Shown: positions 7,524 to 14,849, numbered from the stretch's first letter. The stretch is DNA of 16,247 bases from Acidobacteriota bacterium (GCA_028873155.1 JAGWML010000036.1:1-16247), one strand, 5' to 3'. Translations and numbers: made by a program. Notes: a model not told the origin generated them from the sequence alone.

Positions 7524-8076
7524 ATCGCTGGCCGAGGCTCCGCAGCCGGTGCCAGCCCGCGGCCAGCGCCACTCCGCCTGCCACGATAAGAATCGGGAAG
7601 CACTCCAGCGTGTATCGTGCTTCAGGCGCCTGCACGGTCAGCAGCAGAGCGCTGCGCAGCACGCAGTAGAGCAGCATCCATTGCCACAGGCGCGGACGCA
7701 GCCAGAGCCCCGCCGCGGCCAGAAGCAGATAGAGCGCATTCAGCGCCGCGTAAGCCCAGCTGAAAACCGTCTCAGTATGGTGGTGCGCATACACCCACCA
7801 GTCCAGATCGATGGGCAGGTTCTCCACGCGCGGCCGCAGCCACATATCCGCCATCCGGCCGAGCGGGAGCAAGACATGCGCCCTCCAGGGATGCGCCGCC
7901 GTGCGTTCTGCGGCGAGCTGCGCAAACTCCGCATCCAGCGCGGGGGTCAGGTTGTAGCCATTCGCGTTGTAGGCGTTGGCCAGCGCCTGCGTCTCGGCTC
8001 TTTGCGCAGGCGAGTCCATGGCGCGCGCCGGAAGCTGGCCGATGTCGAGCGCGCCACCCGGTACATTCCAGCACAC
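7513..8076 (-). CDS. C-terminal 187-residue part of the interrupted glycosyltransferase
   Basis: Downstream half of the locus. The first possible start, GTG at 8076, is only two codons after the TAA, so reinitiation is conceivable, but no good ribosome site is seen. It holds a soluble stretch ('QALANAYNANGYNLTPALDA'), then 'DLDWWVYAHHHTETVFSWAY' and two or three membrane helices ('ALNALYLLLAAAGLWL', 'FPILIVAGGVALAAGWH'). The 3' end overlaps the LolA-like gene by 11 bases, tail to tail. Confidence 0.45.
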   Translation of the reverse strand: MCWNVPGGALDIGQLPARAMDSPAQRAETQALANAYNANGYNLTPALDAEFAQLAAERTAAHPWRAHVLLPLGRMADMWLRPRVENLPIDLDWWVYAHHHTETVFSWAYAALNALYLLLAAAGLWLRPRLWQWMLLYCVLRSALLLTVQAPEARYTLECFPILIVAGGVALAAGWHRLRSLGQRSTA

Positions 8077-8079
8077 CTC

Positions 8080-8937
8080 TTAGGTGCAAATGAAGTCGAG
8101 GCACCACGTCCGGGTCCACGCGTCCCATCCCTTGTACACCGGATCGCCGGGGTCTGTGGCCGACCGCGGAGCCAGCGGCTGCACCACATGAAAGACGCGC
8201 CAGTTGCGGGCGGTCCACACAGCGAAGGGCGCCAGCGCGAGCAGTCCGCACATCACAACCATCGCAACCCGCCGCTTGGGCGTCGACCGCAGGGCCAGCA
8301 GCAGCGCCGGTGCAAAGGCCACGGCCACCAGCGCGCCGTCCGGCCGCAGCAGTGCCACGTACGTGACAGCAACCGTAAATAGCAGCGCATCGCGCCAGCC
8401 GGGGTGCGCCACAAACCGCACCGCTGTCCATAGCGCCACGGCAATCGAGAAGAGCGTCAGTGCCTCAGCCAGTGGCGTGGCCGCATAGATCGCCGTAAAA
8501 GGACAGAGCACCGCGAGCCACAGCGTAGCCCGCGCCGCGCCACGACCCATTGCGCGCGGCACGATCGTTCGCGCAACATCCGCCAGCAGCAGGCAGCCGG
8601 CCAGTTCGAGCACAATCTGGATCCAGCACGCTGCTCCATAGTGGTCGATTCCGAAGAGCCGGAAGCACGCTGCCAGAAACAGCGGGTAGCCTGGCAGCCG
8701 GATCAGCGTCGGCTCAACCCCGACGCCGGCCGAAAAGCCATAGCTCCCCCGCAGCAGCAGGTTCTTTGCAATGTCGCCGTAGATCAGCGGGTCGCCGTCG
8801 GTCTGAAAGAAGCGGCCCAGCATCCACGCGCGCAGCAGCCCGCCAGCCGCCAGCGCGGCCGCAACCTCGGTCAAGGTCCATCGGCCAAGGTTCGGCAGAC
8901 CATCGGCATCCGCGCGAGCGTCCTCCTGATCGTGCAT
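8080..8937 (-). CDS. N-terminal 285-residue part of the interrupted glycosyltransferase
   Basis: Upstream half of the locus above, from ATG 8937 to TAA 8080. It contains the acidic N-terminal tail, the first helix (about 22-40), the conserved loop with Asp47/Asp49 and most of the membrane helices ('WIQIVLELAGCLLLADVA', 'LFTVAVTYVALLRPDGALVA', 'MVVMCGLLALAPFAVWTARN'). It lacks the C-terminal soluble region, so it is unlikely to work alone. No ribosome site precedes the ATG; a -10-like box lies 9 bases upstream (listed separately). Confidence 0.55.
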   Translation of the reverse strand: MHDQEDARADADGLPNLGRWTLTEVAAALAAGGLLRAWMLGRFFQTDGDPLIYGDIAKNLLLRGSYGFSAGVGVEPTLIRLPGYPLFLAACFRLFGIDHYGAACWIQIVLELAGCLLLADVARTIVPRAMGRGAARATLWLAVLCPFTAIYAATPLAEALTLFSIAVALWTAVRFVAHPGWRDALLFTVAVTYVALLRPDGALVAVAFAPALLLALRSTPKRRVAMVVMCGLLALAPFAVWTARNWRVFHVVQPLAPRSATDPGDPVYKGWDAWTRTWCLDFICT

Positions 8938-8946
8938 ACGATTCGT

Positions 8947-8975
8947 ACTCTATCGTGCCGGCGTGTCTCTGTGCA
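8947..8975 (-). promoter_or_regulatory. Promoter candidate for the - strand glycosyltransferase
   Basis: On the - strand, TGCACA (8975-8970; 4 of 6 with TTGACA) is 17 bases from TAGAGT (8952-8947; 4 of 6 with TATAAT). The ATG at 8937 follows 9 bases later with no Shine-Dalgarno between, so the leader would be only about 2 bases. Confidence 0.33.
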
Positions 8976-9115
8976 GGCCGCGCCGGTTGACGCCTTTCTG
9001 ATTTGCCGGGAGCAAACGTTTCAGTGACTCGCGTATCTCGTTCAGGTCGTTCCGCTTGCCCGCTTCTCAATTGTCCCGCGATACACTCAAGGAAGAGACC
9101 AGAGCGAGAGGAAGC

Positions 9116-12100
9116 ATGGCGGAAAAGCAGATCTTTCACGATCCCGGACGGCAGCGCTGGAAGCGACTGCGCCGCATGCTCGACTTCTTCGCCATCGGCA
9201 TCACGCTGGTGCTGGCAGCGTTTATTCTCAACGTCCTCCGCTCGGCGCCCTTGCCCGAGCTGCTGCTGCCCCTGCCGCGTCACAACTACAAGGCGCTGAA
9301 CGATCGCGCGCCCCAGCTTCGTGCCAATCATCCCCGCCCCGCGCGCAGAAAGACTACCCGTCTCGCCTCTGAAATTCCCTTCAACAGCGGCGAGGGTCTA
9401 CGTGCCGCCTACTATGCGCCCGACGACGCATCGAGCTACTCGTCGCTGAAAGAGCATGTCCATCAGATCGATATGCTCTTTCCGCAGTGGCTCCATGTGA
9501 ACGGGACCGACGCCACGCTTCTGGCCGTCAGCAGCGACAACATCCGCCAATATCCGGTTGTGCAGGGCGCATCGGTTCACGACCCGGATGAACTCAACCA
9601 GGTCAAGAACGTCATCACCGCCGCCCGCGAGTCGACGGAAATCTTTCCCCACCTGAATAACTACAACCTGCACACGCAAAGCTGGGATGCGTCGGTGGGT
9701 CAGCTTCTGATGGACCCTGTGAAGCGGGCGGCGTTGCGCGAGCAGATTGTGCGGCTGTTTTCTGCGCTGCCTGCCTATCACGGCCTGTCGCTTGACTTCG
9801 AGAGCCTGCCCGACGAAGACGAATCCGGCTATCTCAGCTTCATTCAGGAGCTCTACGCTGACCTGCACCCGCGCAATCTGCGGCTCTACGTCAACGTTGC
9901 CGTCTCCGCACCCGACGCGGACCTCAAGACGATCGCGGCCAACTCCGATGGTATTGTGCTGATGAACTATGACCAGCACGAGGTCGAGAGCGATCCGGGG
10001 CCCATTGCCAGCCAGGACTGGTTCATCGCCAATCTGAGCCGCGCTCTGAAGATTGTGCCCAAGGAAAAGATTATCTGCGCCGTCGGCAACTATGGCTATG
10101 ACTGGACTCTGACGATTCCCTCGGCGAAGGGCCGTCACGGCAGCAAGCCGCCCAAGCCTGAGGTGGTGGATACTGAGGATCTTTCTGTCTCCGACGCGTG
10201 GCAGCGCGCCGCGGATGCCGACGCCGACCTTGACCTCGACTACAACTCGCTCAATCCCCACTACGAATACATCGACGAAGACGCCAACCAGCGCCATGTT
10301 GTCTGGTTCCTCGACGGCGTCACGTTGCTCAACGAGATGCGTGCGGCGCGCCAGCTCGGCCTGCAGACCTTTGCCCTCTGGCGGCTGGGCTCAGAAGACC
10401 GCTCGCTCTGGAACGTGTGGGACCGGCCCAGCAGCCCAGCATCGCTGCAGGCTCTCGGATCGCTGCAACCCGGCCATGATGTGGACAGCGAGGGCGAGGG
10501 CGACATCCTGCGAGTCACCGGCCTGCCGCAGTCCGGCACGCGCACGGTAGAAGTGGACACGGACGAGCCCGATCCCTCGAAGAAGCTCATCATCGATGAG
10601 CACCTCGACGTGTATCCGCATACCTACACCGTCCAGTATTACGGCTATCATCCGAACGAAGTCGCGCTCAGCTTCGACGACGGCCCCGATCCGCGCTGGA
10701 CGCCGCGCATCCTCGACATTCTGAAGGAGAAGCACGCCACCGGCACCTTCATGATGATCGGCGACGAAGCTCTGCAGAATGTGGGCGTGATGCAGCGGGC
10801 GGTGCGCGAGGGCAACGAGATTGGGAACCATACCTACACGCATCCGGACATCAGCGAAATCTCGCGGCGCCAACTCGATCTCGAAGTGAACCTTACCGAG
10901 CGCCTCTTCGCCAGCAAGCTTGGTGTGCAGCCGCTCTACTTCCGTCCCCCCTACGACATTGACGAAGAGCCGGACACAGACGACCAGGCCCGGCCTATCG
11001 TCGAGGTGCAGAAGGACGGACTCATCATCATTGGCAACAAGATCGACACCAATGACTGGGATGAGCGGGTGCGCAAGACGCCGGCCGAAATCTGCAAGTC
11101 AGTCCTTGACCAATTGAAGGTCATGAAGACCAAACCGCAGTTTCGCGGCTCGGTCATTCTGCTGCACGACGGCGGCGGTAACCGTTCGGCAACAATAGCG
11201 GCCCTGCCGGTGCTCATCGATACGCTGCGCGCAAACGGCTACCAGATTGTGCCGGTCTCCGCGCTCATGGGCAAGACCACGGCGGAGGTCATGCCCAAGC
11301 TCACCTTCCGCCAGTATCTGCGCTCCATCCCGGACTCGATTGCCTTCTCCACGCTGGCGTTCATCGGCGGCTTCATTGTGATGGTCTTCTTCGTCGGCGA
11401 CATTCTGATGAGCGCCCGGCTGATTCTCGTTGGTATCTTCGCCGTCATTGACCGCCTGCGCCGCCCGCACCGCGAGGCCTCCGCCGGCTTCAGTCCGCGC
11501 ATCGCCGTGCTGGTGCCCGCATACAACGAAGAGACGGTCATTGTGCGAACGGTGCGTTCGGTACTGCACTCTGACTACGAGAACCTCCGCGTGATCGTGA
11601 TTGACGACGGCTCCAGCGACCGCACCTATGAGGTGGCGCGGGAGGCCTACGCAAAGGAGATTGCAGCGGGCCGCGTCACCGTGCTCACCAAGCCCAACGG
11701 CGGCAAAGCCGCGGCGCTCAACTATGCCATCGAGCAGATTGACGAGCCTTACTATGTGGGCATCGACGCGGACACCGTCATCGCCGCCGACGCAATCTCC
11801 AAGCTCATTCCCCACTTTGAGGACGACTCCATCGGCGCCGTCGCCGGCAACGCCAAGGTTGGCAACCGCGTGAACCTGTGGACGCGGTGGCAGGCTCTGG
11901 AATACATCACCAGCCAGAACTTTGAGCGGCGTGCCCTGGATCTCTTCCACGTCGTCACCGTAGTGCCGGGCGCCATTGGCGCGTGGCGCACAACAGCTGT
12001 ACGTGCTGCGGGAGGCTATCCGCTGAACACGGTAGCCGAAGACGCCGACTTGACGATGAATCTGCTCGAAAATAAATACAAGGTCGTCTACGAGGATCGC

Positions 12101-12649
12101 GCGCTAGCCTTTACCGAGGCGCCCATCGACGCAAAGGGCTTGATGCGCCAGCGCTTCCGCTGGTCCTTCGGCATCCTGCAGTCGGTGTGGAAGCACCGCA
12201 TGGCTTTTGTCCGCAACAAGGCGATGGGCCTGTTCGCGCTGCCCAACATTCTCATCTTCCAGATGCTTCTGCCGCTGGTCTCGCCGTTCATTGATCTGAT
12301 GTTTGTCTACGGCACCATCAACTACTTCATCGACCGCCATTACCACCCCGAGGCAGCGTCGGTGGCAAGCCTGCAGAAACTGGTGGCCTACTTCCTGGCA
12401 TTCCTGCTCATCGACTTCGTCACTTCCACAGTTGCGTTCAGCCTGGAGCGACGCCACCCCGCCAACAAAGGCGATGGCTGGCTGCTCTTTCACATCTGGC
12501 TGCAGCGCTTTGCCTACCGTCAGGTCTTCTCGATTGTCCTGTTCAAGACGCTCAAGCGAGCCATCGACGGCAAGCCCTTCAACTGGGACAAGCTGGAGCG
12601 CACAGCGAAGATGAGCAAGGCGACGGAAGAGCTGACCGAAGCGCACTAA
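9116..12649 (+). CDS. Trifunctional GH18-like / NodB deacetylase / GT2 polysaccharide synthase fusion
   Basis: A 1177-residue membrane protein with three enzyme-like modules. Residues 22-41 form a membrane anchor. About 90-430 is a GH18-type barrel with 'HGLSLDFE' (222-229): Asp227 and the catalytic-position Glu229 are kept, while two acidic residues of the usual DxxDxDxE are His222 and Ser225. About 510-725 is a NodB deacetylase: 'SFDDGPD' (Asp521, Asp522), 'HTYTH' (His572, His576), 'FRPPYD' (609-614) and 'LLHDGGG' (His684), so the metal site looks intact. After a membrane segment (about 742-763) comes a processive GT2 (795-1020): 'VPAYNEE', 'DDGSSD', 'DAD' (884-886), 'AEDAD' (974-978) and 'QRFRW' (1012-1016), then C-terminal membrane helices. 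By analogy with PgaB/PgaC it should polymerise a GlcNAc-like sugar and partly deacetylate it outside. I chose ATG 9116, preceded by AGAGGAAG; an earlier TTG is unlikely. Confidence 0.93.
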   Translation: MAEKQIFHDPGRQRWKRLRRMLDFFAIGITLVLAAFILNVLRSAPLPELLLPLPRHNYKALNDRAPQLRANHPRPARRKTTRLASEIPFNSGEGLRAAYYAPDDASSYSSLKEHVHQIDMLFPQWLHVNGTDATLLAVSSDNIRQYPVVQGASVHDPDELNQVKNVITAARESTEIFPHLNNYNLHTQSWDASVGQLLMDPVKRAALREQIVRLFSALPAYHGLSLDFESLPDEDESGYLSFIQELYADLHPRNLRLYVNVAVSAPDADLKTIAANSDGIVLMNYDQHEVESDPGPIASQDWFIANLSRALKIVPKEKIICAVGNYGYDWTLTIPSAKGRHGSKPPKPEVVDTEDLSVSDAWQRAADADADLDLDYNSLNPHYEYIDEDANQRHVVWFLDGVTLLNEMRAARQLGLQTFALWRLGSEDRSLWNVWDRPSSPASLQALGSLQPGHDVDSEGEGDILRVTGLPQSGTRTVEVDTDEPDPSKKLIIDEHLDVYPHTYTVQYYGYHPNEVALSFDDGPDPRWTPRILDILKEKHATGTFMMIGDEALQNVGVMQRAVREGNEIGNHTYTHPDISEISRRQLDLEVNLTERLFASKLGVQPLYFRPPYDIDEEPDTDDQARPIVEVQKDGLIIIGNKIDTNDWDERVRKTPAEICKSVLDQLKVMKTKPQFRGSVILLHDGGGNRSATIAALPVLIDTLRANGYQIVPVSALMGKTTAEVMPKLTFRQYLRSIPDSIAFSTLAFIGGFIVMVFFVGDILMSARLILVGIFAVIDRLRRPHREASAGFSPRIAVLVPAYNEETVIVRTVRSVLHSDYENLRVIVIDDGSSDRTYEVAREAYAKEIAAGRVTVLTKPNGGKAAALNYAIEQIDEPYYVGIDADTVIAADAISKLIPHFEDDSIGAVAGNAKVGNRVNLWTRWQALEYITSQNFERRALDLFHVVTVVPGAIGAWRTTAVRAAGGYPLNTVAEDADLTMNLLENKYKVVYEDRALAFTEAPIDAKGLMRQRFRWSFGILQSVWKHRMAFVRNKAMGLFALPNILIFQMLLPLVSPFIDLMFVYGTINYFIDRHYHPEAASVASLQKLVAYFLAFLLIDFVTSTVAFSLERRHPANKGDGWLLFHIWLQRFAYRQVFSIVLFKTLKRAIDGKPFNWDKLERTAKMSKATEELTEAH

Positions 12650-12672
12650 CAGGCTCAGATGGAAGTGGGAGA

Positions 12673-12697
12673 CTCGCGCCCTTCGCGGCGCGGGTTT
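12673..12697 (+). terminator. Possible terminator of the trifunctional synthase gene
   Basis: CTCGCGCC (12673-12680) can pair with GGCGCGGG (12687-12694; one T-G wobble) around the loop CTTCGC, 24 bases after the stop codon. Only TTT follows, so it is a weak terminator candidate. Confidence 0.33.
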
Positions 12698-12788
12698 GCG
12701 GAACGGCTGAAGGGCGATCCAATCTTACCGGCGCACGCGCTCCCGGTTCTCCAATTCCCCCCGGTGGTGTGCCTGAACCTTTCCCTGC

Positions 12789-12852
12789 AAAAAAAAGCGC
12801 CCCCCGAATCGTTCCGTCTGGATGGAATCCAGATCTGCAATTCGGAGGGGCG
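12789..12852 (-). terminator. Strong intrinsic terminator on the - strand, no gene to terminate
   Basis: CGCCCC plus CCGAAT (12798-12809) pairs with ATTCGG and GGGGCG (12840-12852), with a single A (12846) bulged. Inside, TCTGGAT (12817-12823) pairs perfectly with ATCCAGA (12827-12833) around GGA. Read on the - strand the stem is followed after one base by eight T (the A run 12789-12796), so the direction is clear. On the + strand there is no T run after the stem. No - strand coding sequence is recognisable between here and 14619. Confidence 0.62.
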
Positions 12853-13283
12853 AGGAGCCGCAATCACAAGAAAATGCGCTCCCGTTGTCTCGCCCCGGAA
12901 GAATCTCTTCTTCACAGAACGCACACGGGACACACTTTCTGGACCGATTGCAACTGTAGGGCAGAGCCGGCCAGCCCGATAGGTTTAATCGGGTACCGAG
13001 ATTCATATTTTTATCTAAGTTGCTTGAATTAAAGAATTTGACGACGTATAGACAGGTGCATTACGTAGACGTATCATACGCATGTCGGTTTGCATGTGGG
13101 AGCAAGCTCCGCAACTCGCACTGAAATTCAGGAAATCAGCGATCCAGGATCGAAGACCGAAATGGCCCTGGAGAGTGGGTTTCGGCTCCATTGCGTGATG
13201 GAATGGCAAACCCAACCGCCGACAACGGGTCGGAGAGCAGAGCCTTGAACGTTCTCCCGGATATGAATTGAGGGGCGCAAGAA

Positions 13284-13370
13284 ATGGCTGTAGCCCAAAA
13301 ATTGGCTGTCCATGCTGAAGCGCAGGAGGCTGCCCTGGACCCGGCGTCGATCCGGGATCAGGTGGAGTGA
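13284..13370 (+). other. In-frame 5' extension of the regulator-like gene, ending in TGA
   Basis: ATG 13284 has a good ribosome site (GAGGGG at 13270-13275, eight bases away) and reads 28 codons ('MAVAQKLAVHAEAQEAALDP' then ASIRDQVE) to TGA at 13368-13370. The next codons, in the same frame, continue as 'LVAHPLFANSKRYPALL'. In the family I recall, a helix of the type 'xxRxxLxxLLxHxxFxxSKRY' runs through this point, so the 28 codons look like the natural N terminus cut off by a nonsense codon (for example CGA to TGA). It could also act as a small coupled leader ORF. Confidence 0.5.
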
Positions 13371-13373
13371 CTG

Positions 13374-14570
13374 GTGGCGCACCCGCTCTTTGCCAACAGC
13401 AAACGCTACCCCGCGCTGCTTGCCTACGTGGTTGATCAGGCTCTGCGGGGCAACGCAGCAGAGTTGAAAGAGCGCAGCATTGGCGTCGAGGTCTTTGGGC
13501 GGACGCCCAGTTACGACGCCAACGCCGACCCGGTGGTCCGCATTACCGCCGGCGAGGTACGCAAGCGGCTCTCGCAGTACTACTACGACCCCGCGCACAC
13601 GGGCGAACTGATTATCGAGTTGCCAACGGGCTCGTACGTGCCGGTCTTTCGAATGCCGGAGCCGCCTCCAGCACCGGAGCCGGTGGAAGCACTGACCGAT
13701 TCAACCCTTGCAGACGTGGCAGCCCAATCCGCGGAGTACGGGCACCCTCGGCGCTTGCCGCGGCTGGGGTGGATCTTCGGGGCGGCAATTGCTCTGGTGG
13801 CAGTTGCGGCTGGCGGAGTGATGCTCGGCCGCAGTTATCCTTCGACTCCACCGGCCCCAAAGCCTACGAATATCGACCTCTTCTGGGAGCCGGTTACAGC
13901 CAGCGCAAACCCGGCCACCTTCTGCCTTGGCGAGCCGGCCAAGAACATCGACCTCGAAGATATCAATGACATGAATGCGCCGGTGCCACCCTCCAAGCCG
14001 GATCAGCTTTACGTCCGCCTGCACTACTCCGGCAATCTGGCGCTCGCGGATGTCATCACCCTCACGCGTACTGCGGCCGCGCTCGAGATGCGACGCAAAA
14101 CGTTCCGCGTTGTGCCTGCTTCGGAGGCAACCTTTGCGCAACTGCGGGAGGGTCCGGTGGTGCTGATTGGAGCCTTCGATAACTTATGGACGCTGCGCGT
14201 GACCCAGAAGCTGCGTTTCGGCTTTGAGTCGCAGGACGGCGTCGCACTGCTTGTCGACCGCAAAAGCAATAAGAAGACAACCTGGGCAACCGCATGGGAT
14301 CTGCCGTATGAGAAGCTTTCGAAGGATTACGCGATCGTCGCGCGTATTCAGGACAAGACGACGGGCCAGCCTGTGATTATTGCCGCCGGAATCTCCGAGG
14401 AAGGTACTGAGGCGGCCGGGGAGATTCTCTATAACCCCGTCTATCTGGATTCGCTGCTGTCCAAGGTGCCTGCAGACTGGCAGCACAAGAATATGGAAGC
14501 TGTCATCGAGACGCAGGTTATCCAGGGCCACTCGGGGCCGCCAAATGTGCTCGCTGTCGAAACCTGGTAA
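13374..14570 (+). CDS. Acidobacteria-type regulator-like membrane protein, function unknown
   Basis: From GTG 13374 the product is 398 residues. The first 95 residues form a block I recognise from many Acidobacteria proteins of unknown or supposed regulatory role: 'HPLFANSKRYPALLAYVV', 'LKERSIGVEVFGR', 'YDANADPVVRITAGEVRKRL', 'ELPTGSYVPVF'. After a Pro-rich linker comes one membrane helix (about 131-152, 'IFGAAIALVAVAAGGVMLG'), then some 240 residues outside the cytoplasm with no family I can name ('LFWEPVTASANPATFCLGEP', 'GPVVLIGAFDNLWTL', 'WATAWDLPYEKLSKDYAIVA'). A cytoplasmic front and outer back suit a membrane-bound sensor or regulator, but no catalytic residues are seen. GTG 13374 has GGTGGAG at 13361-13367, so restart after the upstream TGA is possible. 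The natural gene is probably 13284-14570 (about 428 codons) with a nonsense codon. Confidence 0.72.
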   Translation: MAHPLFANSKRYPALLAYVVDQALRGNAAELKERSIGVEVFGRTPSYDANADPVVRITAGEVRKRLSQYYYDPAHTGELIIELPTGSYVPVFRMPEPPPAPEPVEALTDSTLADVAAQSAEYGHPRRLPRLGWIFGAAIALVAVAAGGVMLGRSYPSTPPAPKPTNIDLFWEPVTASANPATFCLGEPAKNIDLEDINDMNAPVPPSKPDQLYVRLHYSGNLALADVITLTRTAAALEMRRKTFRVVPASEATFAQLREGPVVLIGAFDNLWTLRVTQKLRFGFESQDGVALLVDRKSNKKTTWATAWDLPYEKLSKDYAIVARIQDKTTGQPVIIAAGISEEGTEAAGEILYNPVYLDSLLSKVPADWQHKNMEAVIETQVIQGHSGPPNVLAVETW

Positions 14571-14618
14571 CGGACCGCGCAGTGCATGAAATCCGGATGC
14601 GTGCTGGAGTTACGGTTC

Positions 14619-14849
14619 CTACTTGCTTTTCGCGCGCTGCGCGGCCCAGCGTTTGCGCTGCGCATCTGCAATCCGCTTGCGCGCTTCCGGGCTGAGGACG
14701 CGCTTTCTTGGCGCGGATGAAGCGACTTTCTTGACCGCGCCCTCAATATCTGCACCGCCCAGCGTGCCGGCTTTCGCAAGAATCTTGCGTGCCCCAATCA
14801 GTTTTGCGATTTCTGCGTCGATGAGTGCGAGTATCGATTCGGATGCCAT
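14619..14849 (-). CDS. Small basic protein with SPEARKRI-type C-terminal motif
   Basis: A 76-residue protein. The first half is a helix-like segment ('ESILALIDAEIAKLIGARKI') followed by a short linker, and the C-terminal third is strongly basic: 'SPEARKRIADAQRKRWAAQR' then AKSK. I have seen this Ser-Pro-Glu-x-Arg-x-x-Ile-x-x-Ala-Gln-x-x-Arg-Trp pattern at the end of many short Acidobacteria proteins. It loosely resembles the NUMOD3 DNA-binding motif and basic nucleoid-protein tails, so DNA binding is a fair guess, not shown. The ATG at 14849 has no clear ribosome site; AGAATA on the + strand (14857-14862; TATTCT on the - strand) lies 7 bases before it as a possible -10 box. It is convergent with the regulator-like gene, 48 bases apart. 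Confidence 0.75.
   Translation of the reverse strand: MASESILALIDAEIAKLIGARKILAKAGTLGGADIEGAVKKVASSAPRKRVLSPEARKRIADAQRKRWAAQRAKSK

Larger units (their letters stand above)
7513..8937 (-). pseudogene. PMT/ArnT-like membrane glycosyltransferase, interrupted by in-frame TAA
   Basis: Two reading frames that lie in the same frame form one locus: codons 1-285, a TAA at 8082-8080 (codon 286), then an uninterrupted frame to TGA at 7515-7513. Read through the stop, the product is about 474 residues and looks like a polytopic glycosyltransferase of the PMT/ArnT (GT39/GT83-like) type, which moves a sugar from a polyprenyl-phosphate donor on the outer face of the inner membrane. The first helix is followed by 'DGDPLIYGDIAKNLLLRGSY', with Asp49 in the position of the family's first-loop acidic residue. 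About eight or nine more hydrophobic segments and a soluble C-terminal part follow. No frameshift or length loss is seen, only the stop. It may be a recent nonsense mutation, a sequencing error or, less likely, a split gene. Confidence 0.72.
12650..13283. other. Intergenic region with hairpins and palindromes, no convincing gene
   Basis: A 634-base gap. From left to right it has a GC-rich hairpin (12673-12694), a strong minus-strand terminator (12789-12852), a hairpin CCCGAT/ATCGGG (12975-12980 with 12988-12993), and an AT-richer stretch at about 13000-13080 with two copies of GACGTAT (13043 and 13068). There are perfect palindromes CGTAT-C-ATACG (13070-13080) and CGATCC-A-GGATCG (13140-13152), and arms GGGTTT/AAACCC (13177-13182 with 13208-13213). 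TTGACG at 13038-13043 would be a fair -35 box, but no matching -10 is at the right distance. Short reading frames here do not look like proteins. The palindromes would suit operators for the regulator-like gene downstream, but that is inference. Confidence 0.45.

Noticed and set aside
12659..12982. 107-codon frame after the trifunctional gene
   Set aside because: It spans two hairpins including the minus-strand terminator, has no ribosome site and low-complexity composition.
13094..13198. 34-codon frame starting ATG in the palindrome-rich gap
   Set aside because: No ribosome site, crosses a palindrome and has no recognisable features.
13368..13370. TGA as a selenocysteine codon
   Set aside because: The position is in an N-terminal helix with no redox motif, and no SECIS-like stem is visible just after it.
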